DNA from: Phaeoceros laevis | Lineage: Eukaryota > Anthocerotophyta > Anthocerotopsida > Notothyladales | DNA length: 44,808 nucleotides | Direction: 5' to 3' | Assembly (NCBI GenBank): GCA_049999765.1 | Contig: JBNGIQ010009382.1 | Coordinates: 1-44,808, forward strand | Shown here: positions 9,811-17,614 of the stretch, piece by piece | Layout of the letters: each line of letters starts with the position of its first letter | How positions within the stretch are numbered: the stretch's first letter is position 1 | Made by a program: the position numbers and the translations under genes | The notes under the pieces: model-generated | Database searches by the model: none | What the model saw: only the letters and a program-made list of their open reading frames with translations | What the model was told of the DNA's origin: nothing

Positions 9811-12800
9811 ATGATGGCCGCTGGACTCGATTCGAGGGCGGCATTCAGCACTTCTTTACCATCTATCCCCACGCTGAGGCAGTGCAAAGAAGTAGTACCC
9901 GAGCTTGGTGGGTTTGAGGATCTGAGCCGCCCAGCAGGAACGGTGTGGTGTGCAAGAGGCACTACATTTGGTGGAAAGGAAGCATTACCTCCACAAGAGG
10001 TGCAGGAGGTCCTAAGGAAACCTTTCTTTGCAGATTCTGCACAGCGCTGGGTCAAGACACAGAGCAAGCCGACTCCCCGGCATCCTGATTTTAAGCACAA
10101 GGAGTCCAAGGTTGCATTGAGGCCAAATAGTGGGCAGCACCCTGCTTGGGCCGGCTCGCAGCTAGCTACCTTGGACGCTAGGATCAAGACAGCTACCGAG
10201 TCTGGAGTTACCACAGTTCAAGGCCATGGAGCTTTTTCAGCACAAGAGGGCCCTTTGGAGGTCGGATTGTGCAGGGGACTATGCGAGGATGGACGGATTT
10301 CTGACGCTGTGGATGCATTGGACCTACTGGTGCAGCGAGGATGCCATGTACCCAACAATCTCTTCTATCGTGTCCTCAAGAGGTGCACCAAAAACAAGGA
10401 CCTGGTTTTGGGCAGACGCATCCATGGCCTCACTGTCAGAAGCGGGTACGAAGGAGACGCATTCTTGGCCACTCACCTTATTGCTCTGTACGCTTCGCAT
10501 GGGAAGTTGGAGGAAGTCTTGCGAGTGTTCACCAAAGTCTCTACACCGAACGCTTATAACTGGGCTACCATCATCTTCGCATACGCTAGACATGGAGAGG
10601 CTGCCGAGGCTTCACAAGCCATACGGCTGTATCGACAAATGTGCGAGTCAACCACCGTTAAACCTGACGACCGTATCTTTTCAGCAGTTCTGAAAGCTTG
10701 TGCCGTTGCGGGAGATCTAGTTACCGGGAGGGATGTTCATGCTCGTATTCTTGCCAGTTTAAGGAAGCCAGATAAATTTGTTCAAGCTGGCCTGGTAAAC
10801 ATGTATGCAAAATGTGGTAGCTTAGAAGATGCTCGCAGTCAGTTTGACAAACTTTCGGACAAGGATGTTGTAACATGGACTGCAATGATTGCAGGGTATG
10901 GCAAACAGGGGATGGGTCTGGAAGCCCTTGGGCTCTACAGGAGTATGCAACAGGAAGGTCTTACTCCACCTGATTGTGTTACATATGTATGCCTGCTGCA
11001 GGCATGTGCAAGTGTAGGTGTAGAAGCTCTTGAGGAGGGAAAGCACCTGCATGCACAGATCAAAGAACGCGGACTGCGAGTGGATGTGGTTCTAGGCGGA
11101 AGCTTGGTTAATATGTATGCGAAGTGCGGTAGCTTAGAGGATGCCCGCATGCTGTTTGACAAACTGTCAGACAGGGATGTTGTNNNNNNNNNNGTACGAG
11201 GGCTGCAAATGGACGTGGTTCTTGGTGGTGGCTTGGTTAACATGTATGCAAAGTGTGGTAGCTTGGAGGATGCTCGGAGCGTGCTTGACCAACTTCCGAA
11301 GAGGGATATTGTAGCATGCAATGCCATGCTTACAGGGTATGCCCAGCAGGGGATGGGTCAGGAAGCCCTTAGTCTTTACAGGAGTATGCAACAGGAAGGC
11401 TGCATTCCCAATTCTGTTACATATGTATGCCTGCTGCAGGCATGTGCCAGTGTAGGTGTAGAAGGTCTTGATGAGGGAAAGCAGCTGCACAAGCACATAA
11501 AAGAACAAGGTCTGGAAGAGAATATGGTTGTAGGTGGCAGCTTAGTTAACATGTATGCTAACTGTGGTAGCTTAGAGGATGCTCGCATGGTGTTTGCAAA
11601 ACTTTCAGACAGGGATGTTAAAACATGGACCGGGATGATTGCAGCATATGCTCAGCAGGGTATGGGTCAGGAAGCCCTAAGTCTTTACCAGAGTATGCAA
11701 CAGGAGGGTCTTACTCCTAATTCTGTCACGTATGTCTGCCTCCTGCAGGCATGTGCGAGGGTAGGTGTAGGAGCACTTCATGAGGGAAAGCAGCTGCATG
11801 CACAGATCACGGAACTAAGATTGCAAGAGGATGTGGTTCTAGGCGGCAGCTTGGTTAACATGTATGCAAAATGTGGTAGTTTGGAGGATGCTCGCAGTGT
11901 GTTTGACAAGCTTCCAGGGAGGAATTCTGTGGCATGGAATGCGATGATTGCAGGGTACGCCCAGCAGGGGATGGGTCAGGAAGCTCTCAGTCTTTACAGC
12001 ATTATGCAACAGGAAGGCGTCACTCCTCCTGACTGTGTTACATATGTATGCTTGCTACAGGCATGTGCCAGTGTCGGTGCACAAGCTCTGGAAGAGGGAA
12101 AGCAGTTGCATGCACAGATTAAAGAAAGAGGACTGCAAGAGGACTTGTTTCTGCGCGGTAGCTTGGTTAACATGTATGCAAAGTGTGGTTGCTTGGAGGT
12201 TGCTCGGAGCCTGCTTGACCAACTTCCACTGAGGGATATTGTAGCATGCAATGCGATGCTCACAGGTTATGCCCAGCAAGCGATGAGTCAGGAAGCGCTT
12301 AGTCTTTACAGCAGTATGCAGCAGGAAGGCCTCATTCCCAATTCTGTTACTTATGTATGCCTGCTGCAGGTATGTGCAGCTGTAGCAGGTCTGCCTCTGG
12401 GAAAGCAGCTGCATACAGAGATTGAGGAGCAGGGAATGCAAACGGATGGCATTGTGGGAGCAGCCCTAGTAAATATGTACGCAAAGTGTGGGAGCATGTA
12501 TGATTCACAACAGGTGTTTGATTCACTGCTTGAAAGGGGTAGCGAGGCCTGGGGTGCACTGATTAGTGGATATGCCCGCCAAGGAAATAGTCAGGTTGTG
12601 TTTGAGTTGCTTGACAGGATGAGATTGGAGGGTGTACGCCCAAATGAGATCACACTCCTTAGTGTCCTGACAGTGTGCAGTCATGTAGGCTTAGTAGGCA
12701 AAGGCCGAGAGTACTTTGAGGCGATGAGGACAGATTATGGCATCAGCGCAACCATGGAGCACTTCATATGCATGGTGGATCTTCTGGGGCGTGCAGGTCA

Positions 12801-13131
12801 TCTGAGCGAGGCCCTACACATTGTCAAGACCATGCCTTTCCCACCTAATGATGTAGTTTGGCATACTCTGTTAAGTGCTTGTCGGAAGTGGAAGAATGTG
12901 GAGATTGGGCAACAGGCTTTCAAGGGTGCACTTAGCGTGGATGACACAGATGCCGCATCTTATGTGTTAATGTCAAACATTTATGCAAGCGCCCAGATGT
13001 GGGACGCGGCAAGGGAGATGCAGGCAAGGAGAACAAAACTAGGGGCATGGAAGAAGCCGGGCCAGAGCTGGTGGACTGACATGGGTGGAGTGGTGCATAC
13101 GTTTCTTGTTGGGGATAAGAAGCATCTCTGA
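9811..13131 (+). CDS. PLS-class PPR protein with E domains, truncated before DYW
   Basis: Proteins of this class bind organellar transcripts one base per repeat and specify C-to-U RNA editing. The single exon encodes about 1106 residues from ATG 9811 (the frame is open three bases further, but that codon is TTG), plus an unknown number lost in the gap at 11184-11193. After an N-terminal leader, P, L and S repeats run from about 10230 to 12600, with the recurrent S-repeat phrase LVNMYAKCGSLEDAR. E1 and E2 domains follow (about 12640-13110), ending at VGDKKHL and a TGA at 13129. That TGA falls exactly where the DYW domain should begin; the rest of DYW lies downstream in shifted frames. It may act as an E-type protein that recruits DYW in trans, or be a recent pseudogene. 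The targeting peptide is not clear. Confidence 0.85.
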   Translation: MMAAGLDSRAAFSTSLPSIPTLRQCKEVVPELGGFEDLSRPAGTVWCARGTTFGGKEALPPQEVQEVLRKPFFADSAQRWVKTQSKPTPRHPDFKHKESKVALRPNSGQHPAWAGSQLATLDARIKTATESGVTTVQGHGAFSAQEGPLEVGLCRGLCEDGRISDAVDALDLLVQRGCHVPNNLFYRVLKRCTKNKDLVLGRRIHGLTVRSGYEGDAFLATHLIALYASHGKLEEVLRVFTKVSTPNAYNWATIIFAYARHGEAAEASQAIRLYRQMCESTTVKPDDRIFSAVLKACAVAGDLVTGRDVHARILASLRKPDKFVQAGLVNMYAKCGSLEDARSQFDKLSDKDVVTWTAMIAGYGKQGMGLEALGLYRSMQQEGLTPPDCVTYVCLLQACASVGVEALEEGKHLHAQIKERGLRVDVVLGGSLVNMYAKCGSLEDARMLFDKLSDRDVXXXXVRGLQMDVVLGGGLVNMYAKCGSLEDARSVLDQLPKRDIVACNAMLTGYAQQGMGQEALSLYRSMQQEGCIPNSVTYVCLLQACASVGVEGLDEGKQLHKHIKEQGLEENMVVGGSLVNMYANCGSLEDARMVFAKLSDRDVKTWTGMIAAYAQQGMGQEALSLYQSMQQEGLTPNSVTYVCLLQACARVGVGALHEGKQLHAQITELRLQEDVVLGGSLVNMYAKCGSLEDARSVFDKLPGRNSVAWNAMIAGYAQQGMGQEALSLYSIMQQEGVTPPDCVTYVCLLQACASVGAQALEEGKQLHAQIKERGLQEDLFLRGSLVNMYAKCGCLEVARSLLDQLPLRDIVACNAMLTGYAQQAMSQEALSLYSSMQQEGLIPNSVTYVCLLQVCAAVAGLPLGKQLHTEIEEQGMQTDGIVGAALVNMYAKCGSMYDSQQVFDSLLERGSEAWGALISGYARQGNSQVVFELLDRMRLEGVRPNEITLLSVLTVCSHVGLVGKGREYFEAMRTDYGISATMEHFICMVDLLGRAGHLSEALHIVKTMPFPPNDVVWHTLLSACRKWKNVEIGQQAFKGALSVDDTDAASYVLMSNIYASAQMWDAAREMQARRTKLGAWKKPGQSWWTDMGGVVHTFLVGDKKHL
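10864..12540 (+). repeat. Tandem PPR triplets of about 103 codons
   Basis: Six successive P-L-S blocks start near 10864, in the gap region near 11184, and near 11305, 11617, 11923 and 12235. They are highly alike in protein and DNA. The blocks at 11305 and 12235 share the start DIVACNAMLTGYAQQ and lie 930 bp apart, which fits duplication of a three-block unit rather than of single blocks. Such similarity implies recent expansion or gene conversion and would also provoke assembly collapse, consistent with the N run in this array. Confidence 0.85.
11184..11193. other. Assembly gap (10 N) inside the PPR repeat array
   Basis: Ten N interrupt the PPR coding frame. The left side ends in the middle of a repeat (SDRDVV) and the right side resumes well into the next block (RGLQMD), so roughly one P-L portion is missing relative to the other blocks. 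The true missing length is not ten bases. Confidence 0.95.
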
Positions 13132-13456
13132 GAGCAAAGGTATCTATGCAAGGCTGGAACATCTAATCCCAAAAATCAAGAAGGATATGTGCCCCATCTA
13201 GAGTCGCCATTGCTGAACATATCTGATGATGAGAACGAAACTGAGTTGTGTGGGCACAGCGAGAAATTGGCTATTGCATACGCCTTGAATAAGACAGTGG
13301 AGGGGACAACCATACGAATTGTAAAAAATCTGCGGGTGTGTGAGGATTGTCACACAGCAACAGCTTACATATCGAAAGTGGAAAAGCATCTGCTGGGGTG
13401 CAAGTCGCTTCCATGTCTATGAGGATGGAAAATGTTCATGTGGGGACTACTGGTAG
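13132..13456 (+). pseudogene. Out-of-frame DYW deaminase domain of the PPR gene
   Basis: The DYW domain is the zinc-dependent cytidine deaminase of plant organellar editing. Its signatures are all present but split between frames. A segment resembling IYARLEHLIPKIKK lies in frame 2 (about 13127-13180). The zinc-site segments CGHSEKLAIAYAL and CEDCHTATAYIS lie in frame 1 (about 13180-13400). The end RFHVYEDGKCSCGDYW with its TAG lies in frame 2 (stop 13454-13456). At least three indels are needed, near 13126, 13180 and 13405; the first creates the TGA at 13129. The catalytic HxE and CxxC residues remain, so the decay is recent or the indels are assembly errors. The first site (CTCTGAGAGC) is not a homopolymer. 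Confidence 0.75.
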
Positions 13457-14451
13457 GTATGCTAGAAGACGAGCTGGATCCATGCTGGGTGCTCTTATCT
13501 TAGTAATCTGGCTGCAAGGCAGATCATCGGGAACAAGTTCTGATCAATTGTTGAAGGGCTGGCTGTTTGTGATCGGCATTGGTCCACGATGACCTGAGGT
13601 ATGTTCAATGATGTGATGTATGTTCAATGATTTGATGTATGTTTAATGATGTGAGGTATGTTCAACTTGTGTCCCCTTCTCAGGTACTATCTGCGTTCGA
13701 AAGAAGAGCCAACTACCTCCACCTTTCTTTTAGCAGGTGGCACATGATAAAAAGAAGGATGGAGCTTGACTGTGAAGAGAAAACAGCTATACTTAGCCAA
13801 CCACCGAAGCGACAAAACCGGAGTTACATGATGTAAATTTTGTTGGCTTGAAGGACCAGGCTTGGTGAGAGCTCTATTTTAAAAAGCCGTTCATGCTTGT
13901 AGGTGTGAAACGTGTGTTGTAGACATGTTCATTGCTTGTGGATGTATAGACGAGAGGTAACATTTGGAATCCTGCTGCAGCTTGTGGCGTCTTCTCCCGG
14001 ATGGAGTGCGCGGAGCAGAAATATCCGGCTGAAAATCAGGCAGTTCAAAGCTGTACACGAAGCTCAGTTTGGATGTGAGACCTTTAATCTCGCGCACTTA
14101 ATCTCAGAACTTTTTGGTACTTAAGGCACCCTGAATGCCACCATGAACGTATTAGGAGACCTGGGATGGAGGCCATCGCCATCCAGCTGATGCCAAAAAT
14201 GCAAAACACTCTCAGAAAAGGGAGAAGCATGTACAGCAGGGCTTGCGCCAGGCGGCGGCTAGTTCTTTGCATGGAGTTTCAATCCGGGCCCCTTGACAAT
14301 ATCTGGCTCATCAAGCTAACTATGCAAGTTCCCAGATGCGCCGATAGCAAACGTGACTCCTGGTTGGCATAAACTACGAGTTGGTGAAGCATTCGTAGGA
14401 AGGAGCTCAAAACTTCGATCCCTATTCCGTGTTCAGCCACTTCTCCGGGCC
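13457..14451. other. Spacer between the PPR gene and the thioesterase gene
   Basis: No gene is supported. The stretch holds the 3' flank of the PPR gene, a short 19-bp tandem repeat (13595-13666) and the promoter and leader of the thioesterase gene. Small ORFs at 13639-13836, 13912-14124 and 14166-14372 show no motif. Confidence 0.5.
13595..13666. repeat. 19-bp tandem repeat, about 3.8 copies
   Basis: Units start at 13595, 13614, 13633 and 13652, each close to TGATGTATGTTCAATGATG with one to three changes. It lies about 140 bp after the DYW stop codon and is probably in the 3' UTR or flank. Confidence 0.9.
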
Positions 14452-15357
14452 ATGGCAAACCTTGTGCTGCCGCTGTTGCTGGCAGTGGCGCTAGGGACAT
14501 TGGCAAGCGCGTTGCCCTTCGTTGTACTCCACGGCATAGGCGACCAGTGCAAGAACTCGGGGATGGCAAGCTTCACCAAGTTCCTCAGCGGTGCAACACA
14601 CGCTCCAGGGTTTTGCATCGAAATCGGGAATGGCGCCAGCGACTCCTTCTTCATGCCAATGACCAAGCAGGTGGATGCGGCATGCGCCTCGGTGAAGGCC
14701 ATACCCGAGCTCAGCGATGGCTACAACATCGTGGGGCTGTCGCAGGGCAACTTGGTTGGACGGGGCCTGATCGAGTGGTGCGACGGGAGCCCTCCGGTGC
14801 GCAACTTCGTGTCCATCGGGGGACCTCACGCTGGGACTGCCTCTGTCCCGGCCTGCTCCACCATCACGATTTGCATACTGGTGGACGCCGTGATCAAACT
14901 GGGAGTCTACTCGGCCTATGTGCAGAACCACCTGGCGCCCGCCGGCTATGTCAAGATCCCCACTGACCTGAAGGACTATTACAAGGGATGTCTGTTCCTG
15001 CCAAAGCTCAACAACGAGCTCCCTGCCAGCCGCAACTCCACCTACAGAGACCGGATGGCCAGTCTTGACCGCCTGGTGCTCATCATGTTCGAGGCGGACA
15101 CTGTCCTCATCCCGGCGGTAACCGCCTGGTTCGGATTCTTCCCGGACAACGACTTCAACAGGATTTTGCCGCCCCAGGACACGGACCTCTACATCCAAGA
15201 CTGGATCGGTCTCCGCGAGCTCGACGAGACGGGCCGGGTAAGCTATGTGTCGTTGCCTGGGAACCACCTCGACATATCGCAGTCTCAGCTCTTGGAATTC
15301 GTGGTGCCGAGCCTCAGCAGCAGGGAAGGGATCGAGGGTGGGCTTCTTGCGTGGTGA
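14452..15357 (+). CDS. Palmitoyl-protein thioesterase (PPT1-like)
   Basis: PPT1-type enzymes remove palmitate from S-acylated proteins in lysosome- or vacuole-like compartments. One exon encodes 301 residues. Residues 1-20 (MANLVLPLLLAVALGTLASA) form a clear signal peptide, so the ATG at 14452 was chosen over the longer open frame upstream, which begins with a non-ATG codon. The alpha/beta-hydrolase nucleophile is S97 in GLSQGN. By alignment with animal PPT1 the triad is S97, D216 (EADT, before the WFGF block) and H272 (GNHL); spacings of 119 and 56 compare with 118 and 56 in bovine PPT1. The length matches the family. Its stop is only 169 bp before the DIM1 start on the same strand. An antisense ORF over it is longer than the gene but is a shadow. 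Confidence 0.92.
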   Translation: MANLVLPLLLAVALGTLASALPFVVLHGIGDQCKNSGMASFTKFLSGATHAPGFCIEIGNGASDSFFMPMTKQVDAACASVKAIPELSDGYNIVGLSQGNLVGRGLIEWCDGSPPVRNFVSIGGPHAGTASVPACSTITICILVDAVIKLGVYSAYVQNHLAPAGYVKIPTDLKDYYKGCLFLPKLNNELPASRNSTYRDRMASLDRLVLIMFEADTVLIPAVTAWFGFFPDNDFNRILPPQDTDLYIQDWIGLRELDETGRVSYVSLPGNHLDISQSQLLEFVVPSLSSREGIEGGLLAW

Positions 15358-15526
15358 AGGATGAAGGACCTTGGTACTACTAGTAACGTAGAAATGCGTA
15401 TGTACGGGACTAGACGTCGGAAGGAGGCTCGGTTGCTTGGTGGCGACGAAGCACGGGCTAAAATAAGTGTAGGCTAGTTCTCTAGGTCTTCTTGCGCCGC
15501 TGAGGAGTTCTGCAGAGCTCGTCGTC

Positions 15527-16049
15527 ATGTCTTACCTGCTGCCGCATCTCCATTCCGGCTGGGCAGTGGACCAGGCCATCCTGGCTGAGGAGGAGCGGGC
15601 AGTGGTGATCCGCTTCGGTCATGACTGGGACGAGACGTGCATGCAGGTAGACGCCTTGCGGGCCTTGTGCTTGATTGTTGCGTGTCCGGCCCCAATTCCG
15701 CGCACAATGCACGAACCCTAATCCTGGATTGGTGTGGCAGATGGACGAGGTTTTGGCGTCCGTAGCAGAGACCATAAAGAACTTGGCCGTCATCTACTTG
15801 GTGGACATCACCGAGGTGCCCGACTTCAACACCATGTACGAGCTCTACGACCCCTGCACCATCATGTTCTTCTTCCGGAACAAGCACATCATGATCGATC
15901 TGGGGACGGGTAACAACAACAAGATCAACTGGGCTCTCAAGGACAAGCAAGAGTTCATTGACATTGTTGAGACAGTTTACAGAGGAGCGAAGAAGGGCAG
16001 AGGTTTGGTGGTGTCCCCCAAGGACTATTCCACCAAGTATAGGTATTAG
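15527..16049 (+). CDS. DIM1: U5 snRNP thioredoxin-like protein DIM1/YLS8
   Basis: DIM1 (U5-15kD, Dib1 in yeast, YLS8 in Arabidopsis) is an essential component of the U4/U6.U5 tri-snRNP in pre-mRNA splicing. Exons 15527-15646 and 15741-16049 flank a 94-bp intron and give 142 residues, exactly the family length. The protein begins MSYLLPHLHSGWAVDQAIL and keeps the thioredoxin-fold core with the RFGHDWDETC block and the MFFFRNKHIMIDLGTGNNNK stretch, among the most conserved sequences in eukaryotes. It ends in DYSTKYRY. The intron is in phase 0 just after the GHDWDETCMQ segment. Confidence 0.97.
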
Positions 16050-16641
16050 TTTCCTCCCTCTGTACAGTATGCCAACCCTGTTGGTACTTTGTGGCAGCGC
16101 TTAATTGACATGGTGCATGTTGAGCGGTCCCAAGGCTGGGTCACTTGCTGCCGGCTGTAGGACAAACATCATCACTGGACATATTCCGAGTCCGCTGTTC
16201 ACGACTATGTGTATCATGCTAGTTGGTAAGCATTCTGTATTTGTGACTGCATAATCGATCCTGCTGTGCTCATCTGCATCCTGTATGCATGGAGAGAACA
16301 ACTATCTTATAGAAGTAACAATCTACTTCTCTGCGAATCTGGACTGTACAATTGTGAAGGGCTGAACTTGACAAAAAAATGTACGAAGCCCTTTCCGGGG
16401 CAAAATTTGATGCACTGCTTTCCTCAAAAGCCCTGTCCGGTGCAAAACTTGTTGGGCCTCCTCAATGCAACTGACGGCATCTGTGCCATATTGGGGCTCG
16501 AGGAGCTTCCACGGCCAGGTCACACACATCCTGTCCTTCCTCGAGAACACCGTCAGATCATCAACAGTCTCTCAGCCTCAGGAGGGCAGGCTGGTTATCA
16601 CCATCATATCCAGGCCAACCTGCAATGGCCATCCTGTAAAT
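16050..16641. other. Convergent 3' flanks of DIM1 and the Sororin-like gene
   Basis: No gene is supported. The stretch lies between two convergent stop codons and should hold both 3' UTRs. An imperfect direct repeat with a 42-bp offset (about 16386 and 16428, AAGCCCTTTCCGGGGCAAAA-like) is the only structure noticed. Confidence 0.45.
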
Positions 16642-17034
16642 TCACTCTTCTCCGGAAGCTACCTCCTCTTCCAGTTGAAACTCATCCACTTCTTTGAAAT
16701 AAGCCATCTGGTCAAGGACAGCTTTGGGAGTGACCGATTGGGTCGCTTGCGATAGCTTCTTTCCTCTGTTTGGAGCTTTGGGTGTCCGATCTCCTACACC
16801 TGCTGAAATTGCCCTCTTCCTTTTCGAACCTCTCCCCTTCTGGCATGCTCCTTCCTTCCTGCTCCCGCCGTCTGCATCCGTGGGAAAACCCTGAACCGAT
16901 GCTTCTTCTCCTACGTTAAGCTCAATTTCCTCCAACACGTCGCGCCCGGGCTTGCGCCCCTTAGACTTCAGAGGGCGCTTCCCTTTCCTCTTCTCCGGTT
17001 CCACCACCTTCCTCTTGGAGACATACACACGCAT
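16642..17034 (-). CDS. Small basic protein with a Sororin-like C-terminal motif
   Basis: One exon encodes 130 residues from the ATG at 17034; the frame is open further upstream but only through a GTG. The first 90 residues are very rich in Lys and Arg (KRKGKRPLKSKGRK, GSKRKRAIS), as in a chromatin or nuclear protein. The end is acidic with aromatic residues, AYFKEVDEFQLEEEVASGEE. That pattern (aromatic, EVD, F-x-L, acidic) recalls the C-terminal motif of plant Sororin, which protects cohesin by opposing WAPL. The match is from memory of the motif and not from an alignment. Sororins diverge quickly and are short, which fits. It is divergent from the TrhO-CBM48 gene. It could instead be another small nuclear protein. 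Confidence 0.4.
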   Translation of the reverse strand: MRVYVSKRKVVEPEKRKGKRPLKSKGRKPGRDVLEEIELNVGEEASVQGFPTDADGGSRKEGACQKGRGSKRKRAISAGVGDRTPKAPNRGKKLSQATQSVTPKAVLDQMAYFKEVDEFQLEEEVASGEE

Positions 17035-17614
17035 TGTCGCAGAGCTGAAGGCCTCCACCCGAGAATGACGAAGTCAGACAGGAGCCTCAACTTCGTCCAC
17101 CCTTCCCTACAGCTTGAAAGCTGAAGCAGGCGGAAAAGGGCGGGAATGGGTTTGCGGTTGGTGTGTGTCTGTGGATTCTGGACACGCTGGATATTTTAGT
17201 TCGGATATTTTATTTCCAGTCGACACCTGGTTGCCCGGATATCCAGTTATCCAGTGTGTGGAGACTGTAGACCGTGATATTTTAATTTCAGAATTCACTG
17301 TGACAGATAGATATATAGCTTTTTACGTGCCAGCTAACGGAGGGCGTCTGACGTGGTCGCGCCAATTTCGTGTCGAAGTTCAAACGTGAAGGACGAGGGA
17401 AGTGCGGAGTCCTGCGTGTCACGACCTGGAACGTGACGGTGCCCAAAGTGAAGTCCCCGCCCAACCCCGTTCAGTCGAGCCCAGGCCGGCTCTCCGCCTT
17501 CTTGCGTCCGAGGGGCCGCCTTCCGGTAATCTCTCCTCCCGGCATTCTTGTCAGGGTTAAGAGAGGAGCTGGGTTCCGCCACCGCATTTGATCAGTCCTC
17601 TCCAGCGTCATGCC
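17035..17614. promoter_or_regulatory. Divergent promoter, Sororin-like gene and TrhO-CBM48 gene
   Basis: This 580-bp spacer lies between two outward start codons. A TATATA at 17312-17317 is oriented suitably for the rightward gene, and ACGTG/TGACG elements follow at about 17325-17355. An open frame at 17114-17389 has no motif and probably is not coding. Confidence 0.4.

Noticed and set aside
14491-15528. 345-codon minus-strand ORF, longer than the thioesterase gene it overlaps
   Set aside because: It is the antisense shadow of PPT1-like. Its translation is rich in R, V, H and E without any domain, while the sense strand has a signal peptide and a complete catalytic triad.
17114-17389. 91-codon ORF in the divergent spacer before the TrhO-CBM48 gene
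   Set aside because: No motif, no conserved-looking segment, and it overlaps a likely TATA box.
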